Shown here one piece after another: positions 1 to 6,384 of a DNA stretch of 64,000 nucleotides. Source of the stretch: CAZMGV01 sp964565925 (GTDB taxonomy: Bacteria > JAGRBM01 > JAHCIT01); the NCBI GenBank assembly GCA_964565925.1, contig CAZMGV010000014.1, positions 1 to 64,000 of the forward strand, written 5' to 3'. The notes beneath the pieces were generated by a model. The model was not told where the DNA came from and ran no database searches. It saw only the letters and a list, made by a program, of their open reading frames with translations. Position 1 is the first letter of the stretch. Every line of letters begins with the position of its first letter. The position numbers and the translations under genes are program-made.

Positions 1-148
1 CCCCCCCCCCCCCCCCCCAACCAATTTTTTTGGGAAATTTCCGGTGGTGTGTTAAAATGGGCGCAACCGGGTTTCCCGTCTACCCCCCCGGGCTTTACCC
101 CCCCCCCACCCCATCGCACCTATACGCTGCCTGGCGCACCCTGCAGCC
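1..148. other. Low-complexity contig edge, no gene
   Basis: The window opens with 18 C residues and then long C, T and G runs, including a second stretch of C homopolymers near 85-110. No frame here has coding character, and the first real gene ends at 149 on the minus strand. This looks like a poorly resolved assembly end rather than biology. Confidence 0.6.
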
Positions 149-1018
149 TCACCCGCCCGTTACCGGGGGCATGGCACCACCCTCCCCCCTGATGGCGACC
201 TCAAGGCCCGCCATCACCACTTCGTCGAATGTCTTCCCTCGGACCGATTTTACTAATGCCAATACACGCTCCCGCTCGGCCTTCGTGGCGTCCCCCCCGA
301 CGGCGGCGAACTCGGCGGCGAGCAACGGCACCGCTACGTCCCGGTCAAGTTCGCCAGCGTGGTTGGCGTGGATGGCATCCTCAAGAGCCGGGATGAACGC
401 CTCGGCCCTCTCCCTGTCCGACTGAGCGGGCGCCTCAACCCCGAACGTATACGGCTCGACCCGCCACTTGTGCCCGCAATGCTCGCACAGGTGGGTATGG
501 TGCGGTTTCGTCGCCCACTCGCCCCGGTCAACGTGAGGCTTGCCGCACTCCGGGCAGTTCAGCGGCTTGCGTTCCGGAGCGGGCGGGGCGGCGCGGCGGT
601 TCCATGCGGCACGAAGTTCGTCCAGCGTGTCGGCGATCATCCCAGCGGGGCATTTCGGGCACTCGGCCACGAAACTGCCGTGATGATCTGGAAATCCCAC
701 GATAGCGTGACGGTGAGCCGGGTATTCATCACAGCCAACGGGCGAGCCACAATAGGGACAGTCGCTTAGGCCGTGATTCTTCACAGGTCGCGGTTCGTGT
801 TCGCACGGCAGCAGTTCAGGTGCTTCCGGGTCGCACGGCTCAGGTGGCGTCAGGTCGTTGTTCCATGCCGTCACTGCATCAGTATACGATTGGAAACTGA
901 AGTTGTGCGCGAGGTGATCACAAAACGAACACTTGGCCCAGTGTGCTTTGTGGCTCGACAGCGGAAGCACCTCCATCGTCTGATGGCACTTGGGGCACGG
1001 TTTCAGTTCAGTCGTCAT
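149..1018 (-). CDS. Lar-like multi-zinc-ribbon phage protein
   Basis: The 289-residue product begins LKPCPKCHQTMEVL and about 45 residues later reads AVTAWNN. This is the layout of Lar-type restriction-alleviation proteins and related small phage zinc ribbons. A second copy of the pattern follows (DCPYCGSPVG, then ECPKC and ELRAAWNRR), and a third CPECGKPH/CEHCGHKW ribbon lies near residue 155. The last 90 residues are helical and unrelated. Lar proteins modulate type I restriction in the host cytoplasm, but that role is inferred here because many phage proteins share the fold. It is the most downstream gene visible in the leftward operon and overlaps the preceding gene by 11 bp. The tandem ribbons make it about four times longer than a classical Lar. 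Confidence 0.6.
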   Translation of the reverse strand: MTTELKPCPKCHQTMEVLPLSSHKAHWAKCSFCDHLAHNFSFQSYTDAVTAWNNDLTPPEPCDPEAPELLPCEHEPRPVKNHGLSDCPYCGSPVGCDEYPAHRHAIVGFPDHHGSFVAECPKCPAGMIADTLDELRAAWNRRAAPPAPERKPLNCPECGKPHVDRGEWATKPHHTHLCEHCGHKWRVEPYTFGVEAPAQSDRERAEAFIPALEDAIHANHAGELDRDVAVPLLAAEFAAVGGDATKAERERVLALVKSVRGKTFDEVVMAGLEVAIRGEGGAMPPVTGG

Positions 1019-1214
1019 GGCTCGGCTCCTTCGCGGTTGGGGGCTCAGCTTTGTGCTCTCCGCACGTTTCCAATTTGCTAACTGTCGGGCGATGCGAATA
1101 AGCGGGGCCGTGGTTCGCTACTACCTGCGGCGGGAATCGGTAACACCTGCCTTCGCTCGAATAAGGATCATTGAGCCTGAAATAAACACACGTTCCGCAA
1201 GTCTCGCGGCTCAT
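1008..1214 (-). CDS. Small cysteine-rich phage protein
   Basis: This 68-residue protein has CGTCVYFR at its N-terminus, a GRCYRFPPQV segment in the middle and ETCGEH near the end. The four cysteines could form a single zinc site. The CxxCxYF...GxCxRxPP pattern is common among small uncharacterised proteins in phage early regions. No function is assigned. It starts by ATGA overlap with the stop of the gene at 1211-1462 and overlaps the next gene by 11 bp, so it is part of the operon. Confidence 0.55.
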   Translation of the reverse strand: MSRETCGTCVYFRLNDPYSSEGRCYRFPPQVVANHGPAYSHRPTVSKLETCGEHKAEPPTAKEPSHDD

Positions 1215-1462
1215 TTCCCCCGCCCCCCGCGCCGCTGACCGGCCTTCGGATTATCAGCGCCTCTTTTCGCATAGAACGCCAGCGCCCGGTTGTCGTCGTT
1301 TATTCGTTCCTTCAGGTGTTTCAGTTCGCTCTCGTAGTTCTCGCACCGCTTCTCATACCGCCAGATGCTATTAGATAGTTCGCCGTAGCGGCTGATATAC
1401 GCACCCACAGTAATCCCGCCGCCGATGAAACCCGCCAAGATCGCTACAATGTATTCGAGCAT
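1211..1462 (-). CDS. Small membrane-anchored coiled-coil phage protein
   Basis: The product is about 83 residues. Residues 3-23 (LEYIVAILAGFIGGGITVGA) form one transmembrane segment, followed by a charged helix likely to coil (RYEKRCENYESELKHLKER) and a basic tail. I chose ATG at 1462, which overlaps the upstream stop as TGATG; GTG at 1465 is the alternative. A short anchor plus coiled coil resembles i-spanin or holin-accessory proteins, but no lysis gene is visible nearby, so the function is open. Confidence 0.45.
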   Translation of the reverse strand: MLEYIVAILAGFIGGGITVGAYISRYGELSNSIWRYEKRCENYESELKHLKERINDDNRALAFYAKRGADNPKAGQRRGGRGK

Positions 1463-1692
1463 CACTTCCTCCCTCTCGACTGCTTCTTGGGCTGGTCAGG
1501 CCGCTTCGACGCCACCCGGACGCGCCCGGTGCCCTTGCGTTCGCGCCACAAAGCTGCACATCCATTAATCACCGGATACCAAGGGGAGGATATGACGCAA
1601 AGCGCAAAAACAACACCACACGCGAACAAAGGGAATAACCCCACTGCAATCGTCCACCGAACGACTGTCGCTATTAATTCGCAACCCGTCAT
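1462..1692 (-). CDS. Small membrane protein, phage operon
   Basis: Starting at ATG 1692, which overlaps the upstream stop as ATGA and follows an AAGGGG Shine-Dalgarno, the product is 76 residues. It has one long hydrophobic stretch (roughly residues 12-38) and a very basic C-terminus. A longer reading to 1806 exists in this frame but lies inside the neighbouring gene and lacks a ribosome site. I do not recognise the family. Position and spacing support expression with the operon. Confidence 0.45.
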   Translation of the reverse strand: MTGCELIATVVRWTIAVGLFPLFACGVVFALCVISSPWYPVINGCAALWRERKGTGRVRVASKRPDQPKKQSRGRK

Positions 1693-2159
1693 ATCAATTC
1701 CCCTTCTGGCTTCATCGGTTCCGGCATCCTGTCTGGCGTCAGTTGTAGCGCGAGTAGTCCGCCTTTCGTGGTGCCTACCGGGACAAACCCAGCGCGTCGG
1801 TAACACCTGCCGAAGTCCCGTTTCCGTCGCACCTTTGAGCGGTCAACGAAAGTAATCATCCCAAGCGGCGGCACGTTCGGCCACTTCCAGCGTGTGATCG
1901 CCACGGCCTCGATAATCAGTTCGGAACTCCGCTCGGTCCCTTCGTTGCGGAAGGCCGAACAAACCCAGGCACCGGCCCAGGCGTGTTTGACGTATTCATC
2001 GAACGGCCATGACGTGACCCAAAAGGCCGTTGGGGTCTTGAGAACAAGGCAGCGACCGGGCGGGACGAACTGCGGTGACCCGCCCTTCTGCCGGTTGTAG
2101 TGCCGGTCCGCAATCACGCGGGCCTCTTGGTCGGCTCGGTGGGATAGCCGCCAGCCCAT
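1689..2159 (-). CDS. GNAT-like phage protein, possibly Mom-related
   Basis: The 156-residue protein contains the block ADRHYNRQ...SPQFVPPGRCLVL near the N-terminus, then GAWVCSAFRNEG, ELIIEAVAITR and a C-terminal RKRDFGRCYRRAGFVPVG. The last element resembles the acetyl-CoA loop and final strand of GNAT acyltransferases (G-x-x-Y-x-x-x-G-F). I recall very similar uncharacterised proteins in many phages and actinobacterial prophages. Phage Mu Mom, which modifies adenine, is a divergent GNAT with an early HYS-type motif, so a DNA-modification or anti-restriction role is possible but is inference. The ATG at 2159 overlaps the upstream stop as TGATG; a GTG lies one codon earlier. Confidence 0.55.
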   Translation of the reverse strand: MGWRLSHRADQEARVIADRHYNRQKGGSPQFVPPGRCLVLKTPTAFWVTSWPFDEYVKHAWAGAWVCSAFRNEGTERSSELIIEAVAITRWKWPNVPPLGMITFVDRSKVRRKRDFGRCYRRAGFVPVGTTKGGLLALQLTPDRMPEPMKPEGELI

Positions 2160-2707
2160 CACTTCCCCCTCGCCCGGGCCAGCGCGGAACGGAAGCGTTC
2201 AATTTCGCAATCGTCACGATGTGTTATGGAGCCTTTCCATTCAATTGCGTTGCAGAACTCACAGGCTTCCGCACAATCACCGCTTCGGAATGAAATAAAA
2301 GACCGCTCGGCTATCGCTTCCGCCGCCTCCCTGACCGACTCCAAAGCGGCGCACCGGGCGCGGAGGGACGTGTCTTTGCCCCTCAACTCCGTCATCTCCA
2401 CTGCGATTTCGGCCAGTTCTTCGAGAGCGTTCTCGACGGGATCATTACAGTTGGAATGTTCGCCCAGTTCGATGCCGCGAATCGCCGCAATCTTCTCGGC
2501 AATTTCATCCAGCTTTTCTTCCCGCTGGTCACGTTCCGCGATCAGTTCACAGCATTCTTTGTCGTGAGCCGCTTTCAGCCGCTCGATCTCCTTATCCCGC
2601 TCGCGCACGGCGTCCAGAAGCTCGTCGGCCATGCCAGCTTTCACATACGGGTCCGCGTGCCGGTCGGTGCACATCCGTTCGATCTCGTCCAGGCGTTCCT
2701 TGTTCAT
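2159..2707 (-). CDS. Coiled-coil phage protein with C-terminal zinc motif
   Basis: This 182-residue protein is mostly charged helix. Residues 30-125 are rich in E, K, R and A with heptad-like spacing. It ends with CAEACEFCNAIEW...HRDDCEIERFR, a C-x2-C...H...C arrangement seen at the C-terminus of many phage early proteins and likely to bind zinc. No function can be assigned. It is separated by 24 bp from the upstream HNH gene and overlaps the next gene by one base. Confidence 0.5.
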   Translation of the reverse strand: MNKERLDEIERMCTDRHADPYVKAGMADELLDAVRERDKEIERLKAAHDKECCELIAERDQREEKLDEIAEKIAAIRGIELGEHSNCNDPVENALEELAEIAVEMTELRGKDTSLRARCAALESVREAAEAIAERSFISFRSGDCAEACEFCNAIEWKGSITHRDDCEIERFRSALARARGK

Positions 2708-2731
2708 AATCTCCGTTCCTTTCCTTCCTGT

Positions 2732-3022
2732 TCACTCTTTCCGTTCCGTCCCGGATCCGGCCGGAGGCGCCTTGCTTCCCCGGTTCGCATTGCATCCCTT
2801 GTGCGCCAGCTTCAGGTTCCCAATATGTCCGTTCCCGCCGCGCGACCGGGGCACCACATGATCGAGCGAAGCCCGCCGGTTCGTATCCGGATCGAACGGA
2901 TTGATCCGGCCGCCGCATAGCCAGCAGCAGCCGCCATCACGTTCCCAGATCAGGCCCATCAGTATTTTCCGGTGCGCCAGATTGTTATAGGTCAGCGGCC
3001 GGGGCCGGTCGTGCTTCGCCAT
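2732..3022 (-). CDS. HNH endonuclease
   Basis: The 96-residue protein is a compact HNH nuclease. It has CCWLCGGRI (zinc pair), SLDHVVPRSRGG (catalytic D-H), and then NLKLAHKGCNANRGSK (the N and final H of the fold with the second zinc-side Cys). Such nucleases cut or nick DNA; in phages they support packaging or act as homing enzymes. A YNN-A-HRK lead-in precedes the first zinc pair. Its start overlaps the stop of a second HNH gene as TGATG, so two different HNH nucleases lie in tandem. Confidence 0.8.
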   Translation of the reverse strand: MAKHDRPRPLTYNNLAHRKILMGLIWERDGGCCWLCGGRINPFDPDTNRRASLDHVVPRSRGGNGHIGNLKLAHKGCNANRGSKAPPAGSGTERKE

Positions 3023-3438
3023 CAGGTCGCCTTCTTTCTATGCCCAAAGCCCCCGTCCTCCGTCGCCGTCTTCCTGTCATGGCAGCGCTTGCACAAGGCC
3101 TGCAGGTTGTCCCTGGCCTCCGGCTCGAGACCGCGCGCGAGGCACTCCCGTCTCGGCACGATATGATCCACACACTCCGACGCCGCGCCGCTACCCGCTG
3201 ACCTGTGAATCCCGAACGGATCCCGGCAGAGCGGCTCCTCCCGCCTCACCTGCCTCGCCAGCCGCGCCCACCCCGCCCCGTACCCCCGGCTCGCCGCCGA
3301 CCCCCGGAACCGGTCGTAAGACCGGGACCGGGCGGACTGTTCCCCCCTCGACGGGGGGACCGGACCTGAGAAGTCAGGTCCAGGGGGGTGCCCATTCCCG
3401 GCCCCGGTCGCCCTATGCACTTTCAGTCTCCTGGGCAT
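3022..3438 (-). CDS. HNH endonuclease carrying an in-frame hairpin element
   Basis: The 138-residue product has the C-terminal half of a standard phage HNH protein: SRGYGAGWARLARQVRR, then LCRDPFG, ECVDHIVPRREC and NLQALCKRCHDRKTA. It starts at ATG 3438, overlapping the upstream stop (TGATG). A much longer reading to 3759 only runs through the neighbouring HTH gene and is rejected. Residues about 15-36 (GHPPGPDF...VPPSRGEQ) are encoded by a copy of the ~50-bp structured repeat found in two other genes here. The insert sits in the N-terminal linker where these proteins are variable, so the nuclease core is intact. Confidence 0.75.
   Translation of the reverse strand: MPRRLKVHRATGAGNGHPPGPDFSGPVPPSRGEQSARSRSYDRFRGSAASRGYGAGWARLARQVRREEPLCRDPFGIHRSAGSGAASECVDHIVPRRECLARGLEPEARDNLQALCKRCHDRKTATEDGGFGHRKKAT
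3342..3390. repeat. Structured hairpin element, copy A (inside HNH gene)
   Basis: Plus-strand layout: C6, TCGAC, G6, ACC, an 8-bp stem (GGACCTGA / TCAGGTCC) closed by a GAAG loop, A, a second G6, then TG. Both G6 tracts can pair with the single C6. The inner stem differs in sequence from the other copies but still pairs perfectly. It lies in frame in the HNH gene. Confidence 0.85.
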
Positions 3439-3854
3439 CAGGCCACCGCCTTCTTCACAGTCTTGGCACTCTTCGCAGCCCGGGCACTCCTGGCCGCCGG
3501 CGTCGCCGTCGCAGCCTGGGCCGCCGTCACATCCCCCAGCCGCTTCACCCACCCGGGCCTCACCGCCAGCGCGTACATCGTCGGCCCGAACCCCCCCAGC
3601 GGCGACCCCTGAAGCCGCCGCCGCGTCACCGGCAGCACCCGCTCGGCCGCCGACAGGTACCGGTAAGCCGTCCGCACGCTCACCCCCAGCTCCGCCGCCA
3701 CCTCCCGCGCCCCCACCCCGAACCACCGCCGCCCGAGCAGCTCCACCAGCCGGAAACACCGCTCCAGCTCCACCGGCGTCCCCACCCGGCTCGTGCCCGG
3801 CGTCCTGAGCGGCCGCGCCACCCGCCGGAAAGGTCTTGATCTCCGCCGTCCCAT
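3438..3854 (-). CDS. Helix-turn-helix DNA-binding phage protein
   Basis: The product is 138 residues from ATG 3854, which overlaps the upstream stop as TGATG. After an Arg-rich start comes a winged-helix-like segment, roughly residues 28-68: ELERCFRLVELLGRRW, then REVAAELGVSVRTAYRYL, with the last part a clear recognition helix. The C-terminus is a basic Ala/Lys tail (SAKTVKKAVA) resembling a DNA-clamping tail. It is likely a phage transcriptional regulator or DNA-packaging accessory. The HTH is seen; the role is not. Confidence 0.6.
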   Translation of the reverse strand: MGRRRSRPFRRVARPLRTPGTSRVGTPVELERCFRLVELLGRRWFGVGAREVAAELGVSVRTAYRYLSAAERVLPVTRRRLQGSPLGGFGPTMYALAVRPGWVKRLGDVTAAQAATATPAARSARAAKSAKTVKKAVA

Positions 3855-4201
3855 CAGCTGATCCCCCTTAACTGCCCCAGCGTCTCCGACGCCTCCTGCC
3901 ACGCCCGCCCCCACGTCATCCCCCACCAGAAGTTATTCAGCGCCCGCAGGATCACCTGCTCCCGGAACTCCCGGCCGCTCCACCCCCGTACCCGCCGCCG
4001 GAACTCCCGCGTCCGCGCCGCCTGCGCCCGCGTATAGGCCGCCGCCTGCGCCCGGTGATACGCCTTCACCTCCGGTCTGGCCTCCCGCGCCCGCACCCAG
4101 GCCCGCCGCGACGCCGACTTCCACCTGGATTTTTTGACCGGCACCTCTGCCGCCACCGGCCCGCCGCCGTACCCCCCGGCCATGAATGAACTGCCCGTCA
4201 T
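3854..4201 (-). CDS. Basic hypothetical phage protein
   Basis: The 115-residue product starts at ATG 4201, overlapping the upstream stop as ATGA. After a Gly-rich lead it is dominated by Arg and Ala helices (RRAWVRAREARPEVKAYHRA) and ends with an aromatic segment (NNFWWGMTWGRAW). The composition suggests nucleic-acid binding. Residues 25-75 resemble HNH-linked 'RAWVRANPEK' repeats of some phage proteins, but I would not name a family. The longer reading to 4381 overlaps the zinc-ribbon gene and is not supported. Confidence 0.45.
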   Translation of the reverse strand: MTGSSFMAGGYGGGPVAAEVPVKKSRWKSASRRAWVRAREARPEVKAYHRAQAAAYTRAQAARTREFRRRVRGWSGREFREQVILRALNNFWWGMTWGRAWQEASETLGQLRGIS

Positions 4202-4842
4202 AACAGCACCCCCTGCCGAGGCGTTGCCACCGGCACCCCGTCCACATATTCCCGGCCGTCCAGCTTCCCGTTCACCAGATTCGGGTATTGCGACAGCTCC
4301 AGCGGATCCACCCCGGCAAACCCCACCAGCAGCATCGCGTCCCGCTCCGCCAGCTCCTCCACCGGCACGAACTCCTGGCACCGCATCAGGCGGCCCCGTT
4401 CATCCCCGGCCTCGAAACACCAGCCGGTCTTCACCGGCTCCTTGCTGCCCGTCCTCTTCGAGACGGTGACCCGCGGCCAGAAGTGACGGCAGTTCCCGCA
4501 CCGGTACAGGTCGTCGAACTCCCGGGCGAACCGCTTCCACGTCAGCAGATGACAGCACCGCACCACCACCCAGACCGTCAGCTTCCCCAGCAGCCCGAGG
4601 TCGTGCAGCCACTCCAGCTGGTTCTCCGCCTCCGGTTCTGGACCGGGCGACAATCCGTCACCGTCGGCACCCCGGGGGGCTGTTCCGCCGGGCGAGGGTA
4701 TGATTGGCCCCTGCTCGAGCAGAGACGGTTCGTACGGCCGCCCTGAGGAACAGCCCCCCGGAGTGCCGGTTAACTCCCGCCCGCACTTGGGGCACCGGTC
4801 CACCGGCTTGAAATAAAGGTAGCTGCAGCCCCCGCACCTCAT
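4198..4842 (-). CDS. Zinc-ribbon phage protein with in-frame inverted repeat
   Basis: The 214-residue protein opens with a rubredoxin-like ribbon (CGGC...RCPKCG, residues 3-20). Residues about 25-60 are encoded by a long inverted repeat (4665-4768) and form a Gly/Pro/Ser linker. The rest has a second cysteine set (CGNCRHF...GWCFEAG...MRCQEFVPVEEL) like those in other phage-encoded cysteine-rich proteins. The function is unknown; zinc binding is likely. It overlaps both neighbours as ATGA. The linker has no counterpart expected in a compact ribbon protein, which fits a DNA insertion tolerated between domains. Confidence 0.6.
   Translation of the reverse strand: MRCGGCSYLYFKPVDRCPKCGRELTGTPGGCSSGRPYEPSLLEQGPIIPSPGGTAPRGADGDGLSPGPEPEAENQLEWLHDLGLLGKLTVWVVVRCCHLLTWKRFAREFDDLYRCGNCRHFWPRVTVSKRTGSKEPVKTGWCFEAGDERGRLMRCQEFVPVEELAERDAMLLVGFAGVDPLELSQYPNLVNGKLDGREYVDGVPVATPRQGVLL
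4665..4768. repeat. 27-bp inverted repeat with 50-bp centre, inside a gene
   Basis: The left arm is 4665-4691 and the right arm 4742-4768. The arms are reverse complements with 3 mismatches in 27 and share the core GGGGGGCTGTTCC. The centre contains the perfect palindrome CTGCTCGAGCAG (4711-4722). This is not the same family as the ~50-bp element, although both are GC-rich and lie in coding DNA in frame. A MITE-like origin is possible. Confidence 0.75.
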
Positions 4843-5741
4843 GCCGTATCCCCCCCGGGCCCCAGCACCCGCCGCTGCGCGGCGAGCGGATCAGTGGACG
4901 GGTTTGGGGGCAGGTCTGGAGATGCCCCGGCAGGGTCCCAGGGCGTCTCGTCCCACGTCCGGCCGTCCAGCACCCGGCCCGTTTTCTTCTTGTCCGTTCC
5001 GCCCCACTGCTTGAAGAAAAACGCCGCGCCGGTCTCCTGACACCGGTCACGGACCAGCCGCACCCAATCCGGATCCATCGGCCGGGCGCCGGGGCCCGAC
5101 TCCCCGCCCACGATGATCCAGTCGATCACGAACGCCGACGCCAGCGCGATTTTCACCGGCCCGAGCAGCGGTTCAACCGACAGAAACACCCCCGGGATAT
5201 TCAGCTTGTGCTGGAGCCGGTGCAGCTCCGGGATCCGCGTATCCGCCGCCTCCTGGTTCTCCACACTCACCCCCAGCCAGGCGTTCTTCGGCCAGCCGCT
5301 GGAACCGCCCCAGGCCACGTCATACGTCCCCGCGGACAGCGCACGGGACATTGCGCCGCCCACCAGCTTCCCGACGTTCTCCGGCCTTTTGGTCAGCAGC
5401 AGCCAGACGAGATTCGGCGTCATCTCCATCAGCCGCCACAGCCGGGCCCGGGGTTCCTCCAGTTCTGGCCGGTCCTCGAACACGTCCGCCATGCTCGCGC
5501 AGAACACCCGCGCCGGCCTGCCCGCCGCCTTGGCCGCCCGGTCCCATTTGAGCGGCTCCCGCCACATGGACTCCCCGGCGACGACTCTCGTCCCCGAATC
5601 CCCCCAGATGCCCAGCACCCCGGGGTTTCTTTTCGCCTGCGCCTCGGCGTAGCAGTTCGCGCACCCGGCGCTCACCTTCGTGCAGCCCCGCCAGGGGTTG
5701 AACGTGTGGTCCGTCCATTCGATCTTCGAATCAGCTCCCAT
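4839..5741 (-). CDS. DUF5131 (phage Gp37/Gp68) family protein
   Basis: The 300-residue protein matches the phage Gp37/Gp68 family, now DUF5131. It starts SKIEWTDHTFNPWRGCTKVS, followed by GCANCYAE, then FCASMADVFEDRPE, WLLLTKRPEN, WLGVSVENQ, FLSVEPLLGP and IIVGGESGPGARP. The cysteine set (C...GCANC) resembles a radical-SAM cluster and the fold is thought to be related to such enzymes; the substrate is not known to me. The family is widespread in phages and mobile elements. The C-terminus (after FKQWGG) is poorly conserved, as usual. It overlaps its neighbours by 4 and 11 bp within the operon. Confidence 0.9.
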   Translation of the reverse strand: MGADSKIEWTDHTFNPWRGCTKVSAGCANCYAEAQAKRNPGVLGIWGDSGTRVVAGESMWREPLKWDRAAKAAGRPARVFCASMADVFEDRPELEEPRARLWRLMEMTPNLVWLLLTKRPENVGKLVGGAMSRALSAGTYDVAWGGSSGWPKNAWLGVSVENQEAADTRIPELHRLQHKLNIPGVFLSVEPLLGPVKIALASAFVIDWIIVGGESGPGARPMDPDWVRLVRDRCQETGAAFFFKQWGGTDKKKTGRVLDGRTWDETPWDPAGASPDLPPNPSTDPLAAQRRVLGPGGDTA

Positions 5742-6384
5742 GATTTTCCGCCTCCTCCTTCTCGACCGGTTTTTCCGCCTCCGGCTCTTTCCTTTTCTCT
5801 TTCGCCAGCTCGCCCGCCAGCGCCTGCACGTCGTCGAACCGGCGGTCCAGCAGCGCCTCCAGCATCGACTGGAACTTCCCGCTCCCGCCCGCCGATTTGA
5901 GCCGTGCCGCGTCCGAACGGATCCGGTTCCTCAGTTGCACCTCGTCCAGCGTTCCCTGCGCCGGCAGCTGCCTGGACGGGTCCAGGGGCCGCGCCGGGCG
6001 GCGCTCGTCCTGGATCCGGCGGAACCGCTCGATCAGCACCACCGGCGCGGGCCACTTTCGCAGCTCCCCCGACAGCCCGTTCACCGCCCGGACCATCAGC
6101 CCCTCGTCCGCCGGGTCCCAGTTGCCGCCCCGGGCGTCCCACAGCGTCTGCGCCCAGGAGTCCGCCACCGTGTCCAGCGTGTCCTGCGCCGGACGGCCCT
6201 CCAGCCCCAGCGCGTGAAACCGGGTGATCACGTCATGGACCATCACGCCGAACCAGGCGGGAATCCGGACGTGCTGGACGTCATCGCCCGAGGGCGTGTC
6301 GAACGGCCCCCGGCACTCGGGCGCGTAGGGCCCTGCCAGGAGGTGTGCCGGATTATTCGCCGGGTTGTTTTCCGGGTTATTCAC
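5731..6384 (-). CDS. Hypothetical protein beside the replication initiator
   Basis: The 217-residue protein starts at a GTG that overlaps the initiator's stop as GTGA. The N-terminus is Asn/Pro-rich. The core is helical, with WFGVMVHDVITRFHALGL and LSGELRKWPAPVVLIERF, and the tail is Glu/Lys-rich. Translational coupling just after a lambda O-like gene, a conserved WP in a helical core and the size of about 220 residues are what one expects of a lambda P-like helicase loader. That assignment rests on position and is inference. No Walker motif is seen, so a DnaC-type loader is unlikely. Confidence 0.45.
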   Translation of the reverse strand: MNNPENNPANNPAHLLAGPYAPECRGPFDTPSGDDVQHVRIPAWFGVMVHDVITRFHALGLEGRPAQDTLDTVADSWAQTLWDARGGNWDPADEGLMVRAVNGLSGELRKWPAPVVLIERFRRIQDERRPARPLDPSRQLPAQGTLDEVQLRNRIRSDAARLKSAGGSGKFQSMLEALLDRRFDDVQALAGELAKEKRKEPEAEKPVEKEEAENHGS

